From Streptomyces sp. NBC_00440 (lineage in GTDB: Bacteria > Actinomycetota > Actinomycetes > Streptomycetales > Streptomycetaceae): a stretch of DNA of 64,000 nucleotides. The stretch's first letter is position 1. Each line of letters starts with the position of its first letter. The translations under genes and the position numbers were made by a program. The notes under the pieces were generated by a model. That model was not told the DNA's origin, searched no databases, and was given only the letters and a program-made list of their open reading frames with translations. Location of the stretch: positions 6,021,501-6,085,500 of the forward strand of contig NZ_CP107921.1 in assembly GCF_036014215.1 (NCBI RefSeq), read 5' to 3'. Positions 25,088 through 34,364 of the stretch are shown here, piece after piece.

Positions 25088-26512
25088 ATGGGTAGGACAC
25101 TCGCGGAGAAGGTCTGGGACGACCATGTCGTCAGGCGCGCCGAAGGCGAGCCGGACCTTCTCTTCATCGATCTGCACCTGCTGCACGAGGTGACCAGCCC
25201 GCAGGCGTTCGACGGCCTGCGCCAGAACGGCCGGCCGGTGCGGCGACTCGACCTCACCATCGCCACCGAGGACCACAACACCCCGACCCTCGACATCGAC
25301 AAGCCGATCGCGGACCCGGTCTCGCGTGTCCAGCTGGAGACGCTGCGCAAGAACTGCGCGGAGTTCGGCGTACGGCTGCACCCGCTGGGCGACGTCGAGC
25401 AGGGTGTCGTCCATGTCGTCGGACCGCAGCTGGGCCTGACCCAGCCGGGCACCACCGTGGTCTGCGGTGACAGCCACACCTCCACGCACGGCGCCTTCGG
25501 CGCGCTGGCGTTCGGCATCGGCACCTCCCAGGTCGAGCATGTGCTGGCGACCCAGACGCTGCCGATGGCCCGCCCCATGACCATGGCCATCACGGTGGAG
25601 GGCGAACTGCCCGACGAGGTCACGGCCAAGGACCTGATCCTGGCGATCATCGCCCGGATCGGCACCGGCGGCGGACAGGGCTACATCCTGGAGTACCGCG
25701 GCTCCGCCATCGAGAAGCTCTCGATGGAGGCCCGGATGACCATCTGCAACATGTCGATCGAGGCAGGCGCGCGAGCCGGCATGATCGCCCCCGACCAGAC
25801 CACCTTCGACTACCTCAAGGGCCGCGACCACGCCCCGCAGGGCGCGGAGTGGGACGCGGCGGTCGAGTACTGGAAGACGCTGCGCACCGACGACGACGCG
25901 GTCTTCGACGCCGAGGTGTTCATCGACGGCGCCGAACTGGCCCCGTTCGTCACCTGGGGCACCAACCCCGGCCAGGGCGCACCGCTTTCCGCCCGCGTCC
26001 CCGACCCGGCTTCGTACGAAGACGCATCGGAGCGTCTGGCCGCCGAAAAGGCCCTGGAATACATGGGGTTGACCGCGGGCCAGCCGCTGCGCGACATCAA
26101 GGTCGACACCGTCTTCGTGGGCTCCTGCACCAACGGCCGCATCGAGGACCTGCGCAGCGCGGCAGCCCTGCTGAAGGGCCGCAGCGTCGCCGACGGTGTG
26201 CGCATGCTGGTCGTCCCCGGCTCGGTGCGGGTCGCGCTGCAGGCCGTGGAGGAGGGCCTGGACAAGGTCTTCACCGCGGCGGGCGCCGAATGGCGGCACG
26301 CGGGCTGCTCGATGTGCCTGGGCATGAACCCCGACCAGCTCGCACCCGGTGAGCGCTGCGCCTCCACCTCCAACCGCAACTTCGAGGGCAGGCAGGGCAA
26401 GGGCGGCCGTACCCACCTGGTCTCCCCGCAGGTGGCCGCGGCCACCGCGCTGCTGGGTCATCTGGCCTCGCCCGCCGACCTGTCCGACGCCCCGACTCTC
26501 GTGGAGGCCTGA
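25088..26512 (+). CDS. leuC: 3-isopropylmalate dehydratase large subunit
   Basis: 474 residues, start ATG with GGAGGG upstream. Aconitase-family subunit that, with LeuD, isomerises 2- to 3-isopropylmalate in leucine synthesis. The three 4Fe-4S cysteine ligands are visible: Cys347 (GSCTNG) and Cys407 and Cys410 (CSMCLGM). Substrate-binding segments [13 protein letters not shown] (about 134-146) and EDHNTPT are present. leuD starts 5 bp after the stop. The divergent ndgR gene encodes the expected regulator. Confidence 0.97.
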   Translation: MGRTLAEKVWDDHVVRRAEGEPDLLFIDLHLLHEVTSPQAFDGLRQNGRPVRRLDLTIATEDHNTPTLDIDKPIADPVSRVQLETLRKNCAEFGVRLHPLGDVEQGVVHVVGPQLGLTQPGTTVVCGDSHTSTHGAFGALAFGIGTSQVEHVLATQTLPMARPMTMAITVEGELPDEVTAKDLILAIIARIGTGGGQGYILEYRGSAIEKLSMEARMTICNMSIEAGARAGMIAPDQTTFDYLKGRDHAPQGAEWDAAVEYWKTLRTDDDAVFDAEVFIDGAELAPFVTWGTNPGQGAPLSARVPDPASYEDASERLAAEKALEYMGLTAGQPLRDIKVDTVFVGSCTNGRIEDLRSAAALLKGRSVADGVRMLVVPGSVRVALQAVEEGLDKVFTAAGAEWRHAGCSMCLGMNPDQLAPGERCASTSNRNFEGRQGKGGRTHLVSPQVAAATALLGHLASPADLSDAPTLVEA

Positions 26513-26517
26513 TTTCC

Positions 26518-27111
26518 ATGGAAGCTTTCACCAAGCACACCGGCCGGGTCGCCCCGCTGCGCCGCGGCAACGTCGACACCGACCAGATCATCCCGGCCCA
26601 CTGGCTGAAGAAGGTCACCCGCGACGGGTTCGAGGACGGGCTCTTCGAGGCGTGGCGCAAGGACCCCGAGTTCGTGCTCAACCGCCCGGAGCGCGCTGGT
26701 GCCTCGGTGCTGGTGGCGGGCCCCGACTTCGGTACGGGTTCCTCCCGCGAGCACGCGGTGTGGGCCCTGCAGAACTTCGGCTTCAAGGCCGTCATCTCGT
26801 CCCGGTTCGCCGACATCTTCCGCGGCAACTCGCTGAAGAACGGTCTGCTGACCGTGGTTCTCGACCAGAAGGTCGTGGATGCCATCTGGAAGCTGACGGA
26901 GGCCGACCCGGCCGCCGAAATCACCGTTGACCTGGAGGCCCGTCAGGTCCTCGCCGAGGGCATCACGGCCGACTTCGAGCTGGACGAGAACGCCCGCTGG
27001 CGGCTGCTGAACGGCCTGGACGACATCAGCCTCACCCTTCAGAACGAAGCGGACATCACGGCTTACGAGGCGGCCCGACCCGCCTTCAAGCCCCGCACAA
27101 TTGAGGTCTGA
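26518..27111 (+). CDS. leuD: 3-isopropylmalate dehydratase small subunit
   Basis: 197 residues, normal LeuD length. The swivelling domain shows [15 protein letters not shown] (about 17-31) and [14 protein letters not shown] (about 69-82), the loop that contacts the gamma-carboxyl of substrate, and [18 protein letters not shown]. It is translated right after leuC, using GGAGG in the leuC end as ribosome site, and the two subunits form the active heterodimer. Confidence 0.97.
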   Translation: MEAFTKHTGRVAPLRRGNVDTDQIIPAHWLKKVTRDGFEDGLFEAWRKDPEFVLNRPERAGASVLVAGPDFGTGSSREHAVWALQNFGFKAVISSRFADIFRGNSLKNGLLTVVLDQKVVDAIWKLTEADPAAEITVDLEARQVLAEGITADFELDENARWRLLNGLDDISLTLQNEADITAYEAARPAFKPRTIEV

Positions 27112-27126
27112 GCAGCACGTTTTCAG

Positions 27127-27162
27127 GACTGCGCCCCTTGCCGACCGGCAGGGGGCGCAGTC
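27127..27162 (+). terminator. Terminator after leuCD
   Basis: 16-bp stem with one G-T wobble (27127-27142 with 27147-27162), loop GACC, 15 bp after the leuD stop. Modest T content follows (CGCTTGTTG). Confidence 0.7.
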
Positions 27163-27215
27163 GCTTGTTGAGCCCCCGCCGGGCGACAACTCGCCCCAGA
27201 TGGCACAATCGGCGC

Positions 27216-27461
27216 ATGGAACGCGACAACCAACTCAAGCTTTACGCGGAAGTCGCCGAACAAATGAAAGAAGCGCACGCAAGGGTGCGTGAACTGCAAG
27301 TCCCGGAGGGCGTAAGGATGGCGCTGTCCCGGAAGCTGTTGGTCATCACGGCCGCGGCGAAGCACGATCTCACCGATGCAGCAACGCGGCTGGATCGGCT
27401 GATGAAGGACCTCGACGAGGGTCGATTCCCCGATGGCAACTCCCTTGGTGGATCTCCGTGA
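27216..27461 (+). CDS. Small conserved protein, function unknown
   Basis: 81 residues starting MERDNQLKLYAEVAEQMKEA. Mostly helical with heptad-like spacing (about 5-70), rich in Lys, Glu and Leu, no membrane segment, no cysteine. It lies between leuD and hupS, a position in which S. coelicolor also has a small hypothetical gene. No purine-rich ribosome site is evident. I cannot assign a function. Confidence 0.65.
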   Translation: MERDNQLKLYAEVAEQMKEAHARVRELQVPEGVRMALSRKLLVITAAAKHDLTDAATRLDRLMKDLDEGRFPDGNSLGGSP

Positions 27462-27506
27462 CGGTTGAGTTCGTTGCGGCACAAGGGTGATTAGACCGTT
27501 TCGTGT

Positions 27507-27535
27507 TTGATTTGCGGTATATATCTGCCTAACGT
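27507..27535 (+). promoter_or_regulatory. Promoter of hupS
   Basis: TTGATT (27507-27512), 17-bp spacer, TAACGT (27530-27535), about 50 bp before the start codon. Surrounding DNA is markedly A/T-rich for this genome, in keeping with a strong promoter. Confidence 0.6.
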
Positions 27536-27586
27536 GCGAAAAAGCCTGGACAGTTTCGTTCAGGCAATGTCTCCGAAGGGGAAGAC

Positions 27587-28246
27587 GTGAACAAGGCGCA
27601 GCTCGTAGAGGCCATTGCCGACAAGGTCGGTGGCCGCCAGCAGGCCGCAGACGCTGTCGATGCCGTACTGGACGCGATCGTCCGCGCAGTTGTCGGCGGC
27701 GACCGCGTGTCGGTCACCGGCTTCGGCTCGTTCGAGAAGGTCGACCGGCCGGCCCGGTACGCCCGCAACCCGCAGACGGGTGAGCGCGTGCGGGTCAAGA
27801 AGACCTCGGTGCCGCGCTTCCGCGCGGGTCAGGGCTTCAAGGACCTCGTCAGCGGCTCGAAGAAGCTCCCGAAGAACGACGTGGCGGTGAAGAAGGCGCC
27901 CAAGGGCAGCCTCTCGGGCGGTGCTTCCACCCGTACGACCGTCAAGAAGGCCGCGGCCAAGAAGGCCACCACCGCCAAGAAGGCGGCGGCGAAGAAGGCC
28001 ACGACGGCGAAGACCGCCGCCAAGAAGACGGTGGCGGCCAAGAAGGCCACCGCGGCGAAGAAGGCCACCACCGCCAAGAAGGCGGCCGCGAAGAAGGCGA
28101 CCCCGGCGAAGAAGGCCGCCACCGGCAAGAAGGCGGCCGCGAAGAAGACGGCGCCGGCGAAGAAGGCCGTGGCGAAGAAGGCCCCGGCCAAGAAGACCAC
28201 GGCGCGCAAGACCACCGCCAAGAAGGCCACCGCCAGGAAGAAGTAA
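27587..28246 (+). CDS. hupS: HU-type nucleoid protein with lysine-rich tail (HupS)
   Basis: 219 residues, GTG start with GGGGAAG upstream. Residues 1-93 are a complete HU domain: MNKAQLVEAIADKVG at the start, VTGFGSFEKVDRPARYARNP (about 43-62) including the DNA-embracing arm, and VPRFRAGQGFKDLV. Residues 105-219 are a Lys/Ala-rich, histone H1-like tail made of KKA, KKAT and AAKK repeats. This dual-domain form is the Streptomyces HupS, which compacts the chromosome in spores. The tail is encoded by repetitive DNA prone to length change. Confidence 0.96.
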   Translation: MNKAQLVEAIADKVGGRQQAADAVDAVLDAIVRAVVGGDRVSVTGFGSFEKVDRPARYARNPQTGERVRVKKTSVPRFRAGQGFKDLVSGSKKLPKNDVAVKKAPKGSLSGGASTRTTVKKAAAKKATTAKKAAAKKATTAKTAAKKTVAAKKATAAKKATTAKKAAAKKATPAKKAATGKKAAAKKTAPAKKAVAKKAPAKKTTARKTTAKKATARKK

Positions 28247-28266
28247 GCGGTAGGCCACCCACGCGT

Positions 28267-28298
28267 CGGGCCGGACTCCCCCTGGGGAGTCCGGCCCG
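28267..28298. terminator. Terminator after hupS
   Basis: Perfect 14-bp stem (28267-28280 with 28285-28298) with a 4-nt loop, 20 bp after the hupS stop and 30 bp before the end of the convergent small gene. Confidence 0.75.
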
Positions 28299-28328
28299 CG
28301 GTGCGTTGAGGCGTCGGTGTTGCGGCTC

Positions 28329-28541
28329 TCAGAGCGTCTGGAGCGTCACCAGCGTGATCCGCGGGGCTTCGCCCGCGCCGCCGTTGTCAGCCGTCTCGAT
28401 CCGTACGCGCTGCCCGGGCCGCAGCAGCAGCAGGCCGCCCGCGTCGAAGGCCGCGGCACCGAAATCCACCGGGGTGCCGTCGTCGAGCAGCACACTGCCG
28501 CTGCGGGTCTCGGAGTCGTACGTGTACGCGGTCGCCTGCAT
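28329..28541 (-). CDS. Small conserved protein resembling a cold-shock-type beta barrel
   Basis: 70 residues. The sequence YDSETRSGSVLLDDGTPVDFG (within residues 8-28) and LLLRPGQRVRIET has the strand pattern of OB-fold cold-shock proteins (a G-x-V strand, a D-D-G turn, an R-P-G-Q-R-V-x-I strand), but it lacks the aromatic RNP1 motif, so nucleic-acid binding is doubtful. It occupies the same place after hupS as a hypothetical gene in S. coelicolor. Third-position bias supports it as real. Confidence 0.65.
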   Translation of the reverse strand: MQATAYTYDSETRSGSVLLDDGTPVDFGAAAFDAGGLLLLRPGQRVRIETADNGGAGEAPRITLVTLQTL

Positions 28542-28579
28542 GAGCGCAGCTTAGACCGATCGGCAATTGCCGGTCGGTC

Positions 28580-29284
28580 CTACGGCGTCCCGTGACGCCC
28601 CTCCCGGCTGCGGGCGGACCCCCGCTCCCCGGCGACCGCCGCGTACCTGCGGGCCGTGTACGGGCCGAGCCCCAGCGCCACCGCGGCCAGCAGATCGTCA
28701 CCGGTGTCCACGTCCTGGCGGACCGAAGCCACGCCCCCGAGCAGTATTTCCACCGCCCCCGACGCGGAATGCCGGGCCCGTGACAGCCCGCCGAATGCCG
28801 GGCTCAATTCCGTTTCCGCCCGTGCGGTCAGCAAAGTCGTGCCGATTCCGGCGGCATCCGTCAGAAATGCACGGGGGAATTCCGCCGCCCGGTCGAGCAC
28901 CCGTCGCAATTCCGCCGGGCGCAGTGCGGGAAGGTCGGCGTTCAGCGCGGCCACGGCGGCCCCGGGGCGCAGCTCGCGGACGGAACGCGCGCCGTGCGCC
29001 AGTGCGGGGTTCAGCCCCGCCGCTGCCGTATCCGGCACAATCCGGGCACCCAGCGCGGCCAGTTCGGCGGCGGCCAGCGCGTCGTTGGTGACGACGGCCA
29101 CATCCCGCACGGCGGAACAGGCCAGCGCCGCCGCCACGGTGTCCTGCGCGAAGGCCAGGGCGAGCCCGGGACGCACCGCGTCGGAGGCCGTCGGCGAGAG
29201 TCTGCTCTTCGCCAGCGACAAGGGCTTCAGAGGTACGACCAGGGACCAGTTGGCGGTCCGATCCGTGTTCGGCATCGGCCCCAT
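28580..29284 (-). CDS. cofC: 2-phospho-L-lactate / phosphoenolpyruvate guanylyltransferase (CofC/FbiD)
   Basis: 234 residues. It activates phospholactate or phosphoenolpyruvate with GTP in the first step of coenzyme F420 side-chain assembly. MobA-like nucleotidyltransferase fold: WSLVVPLKPLSLAKSRLSP (about 13-31) at the nucleotide site, VVTNDALAAAELAALGARIVPD (about 64-85), ALNADLPALRP with a metal-binding Asp (about 112-122) and the C-terminal DVDTGDDL motif (about 190-197). The other F420 genes are not in the window. It is divergent from plsC-gpsA. Confidence 0.88.
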   Translation of the reverse strand: MGPMPNTDRTANWSLVVPLKPLSLAKSRLSPTASDAVRPGLALAFAQDTVAAALACSAVRDVAVVTNDALAAAELAALGARIVPDTAAAGLNPALAHGARSVRELRPGAAVAALNADLPALRPAELRRVLDRAAEFPRAFLTDAAGIGTTLLTARAETELSPAFGGLSRARHSASGAVEILLGGVASVRQDVDTGDDLLAAVALGLGPYTARRYAAVAGERGSARSREGRHGTP

Positions 29285-29423
29285 TGTGGCCCGAGCCCGC
29301 GATACCGGGCGGGCCGGGCCGGGCGTACGGTGTTCTCGACAGAGCAGGGGGCCTGGGGCGACAGGTGACGTCCGGCAGCCAGGCAGCGTTGAGGTTCAAG
29401 AGGAACAAGAGGAAGGTGTCCGA

Positions 29424-30176
29424 GTGTCCGGCCGCAGAATCGGCTTCTGGTACCGCCTGGCGGCGGTGATTGCTAAACCGCCACTGCTGGTTCTGTTCAA
29501 GCGGGACTGGAGCGGAATGGAACACATTCCGGATGACGGCGGATTTATCACCGCTGTCAATCACAACTCATATCTCGACATGTTCTCCTACGGTCACTTC
29601 CAGTACAACACGGGCAAGGTGCCCCGCTTCCTGGCCAAGGCCGCGCTCTTCAAGGTGCCCGTCGTCGGACTGCTGCTGCGCGGCACCGGCCAGATCCCCG
29701 TATACCGCGAGTCCTCCAACGCCTTCGGCGCCTTCCGGGCCGCCGTTGCCGCCGTTGAGAAGGGCCAGTGCGTCGCCTTCTATCCCGAAGGCACCCTCAC
29801 CCGCGACCCGGGGCAGTGGCCGATGACCGCCAAGAGCGGCGTCGCACGGGCGGCTCTCCTCACCAAGGCCCCGGTCATCCCGGTGGCCCAGTGGGGCGCC
29901 AACCTCGCGATGCCGCCGTACGCCACCGGGAAGAAGGTGCACTTCTTCCCGCGCAAGACCCTTCAGGTCAAGGCCGGACCGCCGGTGGACCTGGCGCGGT
30001 TCTACGGCAAGGACCCGACGCCCGAGGTGCTGAGAGAGGCGACCGAGGCCATCATGGCCGCCGTCACCGCCCTGTTGGAGGACCTGCGCGGCGAGCAGGC
30101 CCCCGCCGAACCGTACGACCACCGCAAGGCCCGCGCAGCAGAGCGCCGCAAGGCCGCAGGAGAGGGCACCAAGTGA
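29424..30176 (+). CDS. plsC: 1-acyl-sn-glycerol-3-phosphate acyltransferase
   Basis: 250 residues from a GTG (VSGRRIGFWYRL). Membrane-associated acyltransferase making phosphatidic acid. The catalytic NHxxxxD motif is NHNSYLD (about 45-51) and the substrate-binding FYPEGTLTRD is at about 114-123. The C-terminus is a charged Arg/Ala tail. It overlaps gpsA by 4 bp, pairing acyl transfer with glycerol-3-phosphate supply. The frame stays open far upstream, antisense to cofC; the start is set by homology and by third-position bias. Confidence 0.9.
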   Translation: MSGRRIGFWYRLAAVIAKPPLLVLFKRDWSGMEHIPDDGGFITAVNHNSYLDMFSYGHFQYNTGKVPRFLAKAALFKVPVVGLLLRGTGQIPVYRESSNAFGAFRAAVAAVEKGQCVAFYPEGTLTRDPGQWPMTAKSGVARAALLTKAPVIPVAQWGANLAMPPYATGKKVHFFPRKTLQVKAGPPVDLARFYGKDPTPEVLREATEAIMAAVTALLEDLRGEQAPAEPYDHRKARAAERRKAAGEGTK

Positions 30177-31174
30177 CGCGAGCAGCCGTCTTCGGCAACG
30201 GATCCTGGGGCACGGCGTTCGCCATGGTCCTCGCCGACGCGGGGTGCGAGGTGACCCTCTGGGGCCGCCGCGCCGCTCTCGCCGATGCCATCAACACCAC
30301 CCGTACCAACCCGGACTATCTGCCGGGGATCGAACTCCCCGCGTCGGTGCGGGCCACCGCCGATCCCGCCGAGGCCGCCCGCGACGCTGAGTTCACCGTG
30401 CTCGCCGTTCCGTCGCAGACGCTGCGCGCCAACCTGGCCGACTGGACCGGCCTGCTGCACCCCGGCACCGTCCTGGTCTCGCTGATGAAGGGCGTCGAAC
30501 TCGGCACGGCCAAGCGGATGAGCGAGGTCATCGAGGAGGTCGGCAAGGTCCCCGCCGAGCGCGTCGCCGTACTCACCGGGCCCAACCTCGCCAAGGAGAT
30601 CGCCGGCCGGATGCCCGCGGCCGCCGTCGTCGCCTGCCGGGACGAAGCGGTGGCCCAGCGGCTCCAGGCCGCCTGCCACACCGCGTACTTCCGCCCGTAC
30701 ACCAACACCGACGTCGTCGGCTGCGAACTGGGCGGCGCCGTCAAGAACGTGATCGGCCTCGCCGTCGGGATCGCCGACGGCATGGGCCTCGGCGACAACG
30801 CCAAGGGTTCACTGATCACCCGCGGACTCGCCGAGACCACCCGTCTGGGCCTGGCGATGGGCGCCGATCCGCTGACCTTCTCCGGACTCGCCGGCCTGGG
30901 CGACCTGGTGGCCACCTGCTCGTCGCCGCTCTCCCGCAACCACACCTTCGGCACCAACCTCGGCCGGGGCATGACGCTCCAGGAGACCATCGAGGCCACC
31001 AGCCAGACGGCCGAAGGCGTCAAGTCCTGTGAATCCGTGGCCGATCTGGCCCGCCGGCACGGCGTCGAAATGCCCATCACGGAGACGGTTGTGGACATCG
31101 TCCACAACGGGAAGGCGCCGGTCGTCGCGCTGAAGGAACTGATGTCCCGGAGCGCCAAGGCCGAGCGACGCTGA
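30173..31174 (+). CDS. gpsA: NAD(P)H-dependent glycerol-3-phosphate dehydrogenase
   Basis: 333 residues, GTG start overlapping the plsC stop. It reduces dihydroxyacetone phosphate to sn-glycerol-3-phosphate for phospholipid synthesis. The Rossmann motif is FGNGSWGTAFA (about 6-16). The catalytic Lys is in LGGAVKNVIGLAVG (about 184-197). DLVATCSSPLSRN and MPITE in the C-terminal domain are also typical. Cotranscription with plsC makes a small lipid-precursor operon. Confidence 0.96.
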   Translation: MTRAAVFGNGSWGTAFAMVLADAGCEVTLWGRRAALADAINTTRTNPDYLPGIELPASVRATADPAEAARDAEFTVLAVPSQTLRANLADWTGLLHPGTVLVSLMKGVELGTAKRMSEVIEEVGKVPAERVAVLTGPNLAKEIAGRMPAAAVVACRDEAVAQRLQAACHTAYFRPYTNTDVVGCELGGAVKNVIGLAVGIADGMGLGDNAKGSLITRGLAETTRLGLAMGADPLTFSGLAGLGDLVATCSSPLSRNHTFGTNLGRGMTLQETIEATSQTAEGVKSCESVADLARRHGVEMPITETVVDIVHNGKAPVVALKELMSRSAKAERR

Positions 31175-31208
31175 CTCGATACGTACCAGCAGGTACCCTC
31201 AACGCGAT

Positions 31209-32372
31209 ATGAGCAGCGAGAACTCATCCCAGAGCCCTGAGCAGCAGCGTCGTAAGCCGCGTGTGGCGGTTGTCTTCGGCGGGCGCAGCTCCGAACACGC
31301 CATCTCGGTGGTCACAGCGGGTGCCGTCCTGCGCGCCATCGACCGGACGAAGTACGACGTACTGCCCATCGGCATCACCACGGACGGCCGCTGGGCACTG
31401 ACCGCGGACGATCCCGAGCGGATGGCCATCGCCGACCGCACCATGCCGTCGGTGGAAGCGATCGCCGAGGGTGCCGAGGGCGCCGTGGTGCTCTCCGTCG
31501 ACCCGGGCAACCGCGAAGTCGTCTACAGCGAGCCGGGCTCGGTGCCCAAGGCGCTGGGCGACGTCGACGTGGTCTTCCCGATGCTGCACGGCCCCTACGG
31601 AGAGGACGGCACCCTGCAGGGGCTGCTCGAACTCTCCGGAGTGCCCTACGTCGGCGCGGGTGTCCTCGCGTCCGCCGTCGGCCAGGACAAGGAGTACATG
31701 AAGCGGGTGTTCCTCTCGTACGGGCTGCCGGTCGGCCCGTACGAGGTGATCCGCCCCCGCGAGTGGAACCTGGACCCGGCTGCCGCCCGTAAGAAGATCG
31801 TGGACTTCGCGGGCGAGCACGGCTGGCCGCTCTTCATCAAGCCCGCGCGCGGCGGTTCGTCGATGGGCATCACCAAGGTCGACTCACTGGCCGGTCTCGA
31901 CGACGCCGTCGAAGAGGCCAGGCGCCACGACCCCAAGGTGCTGGTCGAGGCGCTGCTGCGGGGCCGCGAGATCGAGTGCGGGGTGCTGGAGTTCGAGGAC
32001 GGTCCGCGGGCGAGCGTGCCCGCCGAGATCCCGCCGGTCACCTCGCACGACTTCTACGACTTCGAGGCGAAGTACATCCCCGGTGAGTCGGCCGAGGGCA
32101 TGGTGCCCGCACCGCTGACGCCCGAGGAGACCGCCGAGGTGCAGCGGCTCGCGGTGGAGGCGTTCGACGCGGTGTCCTGCGAGGGTCTGGTGCGCGCCGA
32201 CTTCTTCCTCACCGAGGACGGCGGGTTCGTCATCAACGAGATCAACACCATGCCCGGGTTCACGCCCATCTCGATGTACCCGCGCATGTGGCAGGAGAGC
32301 GGCGTCGGCTACCCGGAGCTGGTGGACCGGCTGATCCAGGCCGCACTCAGCCGCTCGACGGGCCTGCGCTGA
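31209..32372 (+). CDS. ddl: D-alanine--D-alanine ligase
   Basis: 387 residues, ATP-grasp enzyme making D-Ala-D-Ala for peptidoglycan. N-terminal domain VVFGGRSSEHAISVVTAG (about 22-39), then PMLHGPYGEDGTLQG (about 124-138), nucleotide-binding PLFIKPARGGSSMGI (about 208-222), and the metal site and glycine-rich loop in VINEINTMPGFTPISMYP (about 340-357). The residue after the acidic pair that discriminates Ala from lactate specificity was not determined. No clear Shine-Dalgarno; the 5' leader may be very short. Confidence 0.95.
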   Translation: MSSENSSQSPEQQRRKPRVAVVFGGRSSEHAISVVTAGAVLRAIDRTKYDVLPIGITTDGRWALTADDPERMAIADRTMPSVEAIAEGAEGAVVLSVDPGNREVVYSEPGSVPKALGDVDVVFPMLHGPYGEDGTLQGLLELSGVPYVGAGVLASAVGQDKEYMKRVFLSYGLPVGPYEVIRPREWNLDPAAARKKIVDFAGEHGWPLFIKPARGGSSMGITKVDSLAGLDDAVEEARRHDPKVLVEALLRGREIECGVLEFEDGPRASVPAEIPPVTSHDFYDFEAKYIPGESAEGMVPAPLTPEETAEVQRLAVEAFDAVSCEGLVRADFFLTEDGGFVINEINTMPGFTPISMYPRMWQESGVGYPELVDRLIQAALSRSTGLR

Positions 32373-32391
32373 GACCGTGCGCCGGCCGGCC

Positions 32392-32862
32392 TCAGAGGCT
32401 GGACGGATCCGTCTTCCTGATGGCGCCCGCGAAGTCGGAGAGCGGGGTGACGTCGTGGGCGTACTTCTGCCCCAGGGTCACCTCCACGTAGGCCTTGCGG
32501 TACGTGGTCGTGAACCGGGGTCCGCTGTCCCGCTGCTCCAGCAGCCAGTTGACCCCGTTCGCGTCCACGGCCTTGGCCTGGGAGTCGTCCATCTCGGCGG
32601 GCCGCGGGACCCCGCAGCGCAGTACGATCGCCGCATCCCCCCAAGCGGCGGTCAGTTCGGACTTCGGCGCCGGATCGCCGCGGGTCAGTCCCGCGACGGT
32701 CTTCGGCAGCGCCTTGTCGAGCGCCCCGCAGAGCTTGATCTGGGCCGCGGGAGGCTCGGGAACCGCGACGGACGTGCTGTCGTCCGTCGAGGAACAGCCC
32801 GCGGCCGCCAGCAGCAGGGCGGCGGCGGAAAGGGACAGGAGCCGGCGGCGATCGGTCTTCAC
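32392..32862 (-). CDS. DUF3515 lipoprotein
   Basis: 156 residues. Signal peptide with RRRLLSLSAAALLLAAAGC; the lipobox LAAAGC places the lipidated Cys at residue 23. The mature protein is DUF3515: LCGALDKALPKTVAGL (about 44-59), then a Cys in VLRCGVPRP that may pair with the first. Actinobacterial family of unknown function, anchored on the outer face of the membrane. It is convergent with ddl and followed in the same direction by no other gene. Confidence 0.88.
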   Translation of the reverse strand: MKTDRRRLLSLSAAALLLAAAGCSSTDDSTSVAVPEPPAAQIKLCGALDKALPKTVAGLTRGDPAPKSELTAAWGDAAIVLRCGVPRPAEMDDSQAKAVDANGVNWLLEQRDSGPRFTTTYRKAYVEVTLGQKYAHDVTPLSDFAGAIRKTDPSSL

Positions 32863-32881
32863 CGGCTCAGCGTAGAGGGGG

Positions 32882-33115
32882 CTACAGATGGACGACCGGG
32901 CAGGTCAGGGTGCGCGTGATGCCGTCCACTTGCTGGACTCTGGCGACCACCATGCGGCCGAGCTCATCGACGGTGTCGGCCTGTGCGCGCACGATCACGT
33001 CGTACGGACCGGTCACGTCCTCTGCCTGGATCACCCCGGGGAGTTTCCCGACGAGCTCGGCGACCGCTGTCGCCTTGCCCACTTCGGTCTGAATGAGGAT
33101 GTACGCCTGTACCAC
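32882..33115 (-). CDS. Lrp/AsnC-type RAM-domain protein (no HTH)
   Basis: 77 residues starting with GTG (VVQAYILIQTEVGKATAVAE); GGAGG seven bases upstream fixes this start over longer ones. It is a stand-alone RAM ligand-binding domain: strand-helix-strand ending GPYDVIVRAQADTVDELGRMV (about 37-57) and the final beta strand TLTCPVVHL. Such small proteins form decamer-like rings, bind amino acids and may modulate full-length Lrp proteins. No DNA-binding domain is present. It lies upstream of the DUF3515 gene on the same strand, so the two may be cotranscribed. Confidence 0.88.
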   Translation of the reverse strand: MVQAYILIQTEVGKATAVAELVGKLPGVIQAEDVTGPYDVIVRAQADTVDELGRMVVARVQQVDGITRTLTCPVVHL

Positions 33116-33230
33116 GGAACCTCCAAGGCGGCCACGAGGATCATGTGGGGGAGAGAAAGGGACGCCACGGTATCGCGTCGTTCCGGGTGGTGGGGAGCCC
33201 CCCGCGCCCGGCAGTCGCACGCGTACGGGG

Positions 33231-33243
33231 TGTATGGGATACA
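33231..33243. promoter_or_regulatory. Palindrome in the RAM gene-thiL divergent region
   Basis: TGTAT-GGG-ATACA is a perfect 5-3-5 palindrome, followed by two TTGACG boxes (33247 and 33260) on the plus strand. Probably part of the thiL promoter region; I find no matching -10 box of good quality. Confidence 0.3.
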
Positions 33244-33398
33244 GAGTTGACGTACCTGATTGACGGTACCTACGGCAGTGGGAGCCCGCGAGCGCTGGCC
33301 GATCGGGGCAGGCAGGGCATATGGGACACCTCCCCTGGCAGGCAGGCCGGCGGACAGCCCGGACATGAGGTCCGGATCACGAGGAGAGGCGACGGGCG

Positions 33399-34364
33399 AT
33401 GAAGGGCACTGTGGGGGAGCTCGGGGAGTTCGGGCTGATCAGAGAGCTCACCTCCCGGCTCACGACGACCCCGGCGGTACGGCTGGGGCCCGGCGACGAC
33501 GCCGCGGTCGTGGCCGCCCCCGACCGGCGGGTCGTGGCGAGCACGGACATCCTGCTGGAGGGGCGGCACTTCCGCCGGGACTGGTCCACCGCGTACGACG
33601 TGGGCCGCAAGGCGGCGGCGCAGAACCTCGCGGACATCGCGGCCATGGGCGCGGTGCCCACCGCGATACTCCTGGGGCTCGTCGTGCCCGCCGAGCTCCC
33701 GGTCACCTGGCCCACCGAACTGATGGACGGCATCCGCGACGAGTGCCAGGTCGCGGGGGCCGCCGTGGTCGGGGGTGATGTCGTACGAGGAGACACGATC
33801 ACCGTCTCCATCACCGCACTCGGCGATCTGCGCAACCACGAACCGGTCACCAGGTCCGGCGCCAGGCCCGGCGACGTCGTTGCCGTCACCGGCTGGCTCG
33901 GCTGGTCCGCCGCCGGGTTCGCGGTGCTCTCCCGCGGATTCCGCTCGCCCCGCGCCTTCGTGGAGGCGCACCGGCGCCCCGAACCCCCGTACCACGCGGG
34001 CCCCGCGGCCGCCGGCCTCGGCGCCACCGCGATGACCGACGTCAGCGACGGACTGGTGGCCGACCTCGGGCACATCGCCGAGGCCAGCAAGGTCCGGATC
34101 GACCTGCGCGCGGGGCTCATCGACATCCCCACGCAGATGAGCGACATCGGCCAGGCCGTCGGTGTGGACCCGCTCCAGTGGGTGCTCACCGGGGGAGAGG
34201 ACCACGCGATCGTGGCGACCTTCCCGCCGGACGTGAAACTGCCCGCGCGCTGGAAGGTGATCGGTGAGGTGGCCAACCCCTCCGCGCTGCCCCATGTGAC
34301 GGTCGACGGGGCGCCGTGGACCAGCAAGGGCGGCTGGGACCACTTCGGGGAGGACCCGTCATGA
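33399..34364 (+). CDS. thiL: Thiamine-monophosphate kinase
   Basis: 321 residues. It phosphorylates thiamine monophosphate to the diphosphate. PurM/AIR synthase-like fold: [12 protein letters not shown] (about 5-16), GPGDDAAVV with metal-binding Asp pair (about 30-38), [11 protein letters not shown] (about 48-58), [28 protein letters not shown] and a C-terminal [13 protein letters not shown] (about 213-225). Start ATG with GAGGAGAGG upstream. The stop overlaps the thiD start by 4 bp. Confidence 0.95.
   Translation: MKGTVGELGEFGLIRELTSRLTTTPAVRLGPGDDAAVVAAPDRRVVASTDILLEGRHFRRDWSTAYDVGRKAAAQNLADIAAMGAVPTAILLGLVVPAELPVTWPTELMDGIRDECQVAGAAVVGGDVVRGDTITVSITALGDLRNHEPVTRSGARPGDVVAVTGWLGWSAAGFAVLSRGFRSPRAFVEAHRRPEPPYHAGPAAAGLGATAMTDVSDGLVADLGHIAEASKVRIDLRAGLIDIPTQMSDIGQAVGVDPLQWVLTGGEDHAIVATFPPDVKLPARWKVIGEVANPSALPHVTVDGAPWTSKGGWDHFGEDPS

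Noticed and set aside
27950..28246. Dense AAGAAGGC-type repeats suggesting a repeat array or CRISPR-like structure
   Set aside because: They encode the Lys/Ala tail of HupS in frame, have no unique spacers of constant length, and no cas gene is present.
28656..29423. Upstream extension of plsC by 256 codons
   Set aside because: It is antisense to cofC, and the acyltransferase N-terminus begins at the GTG 29424.
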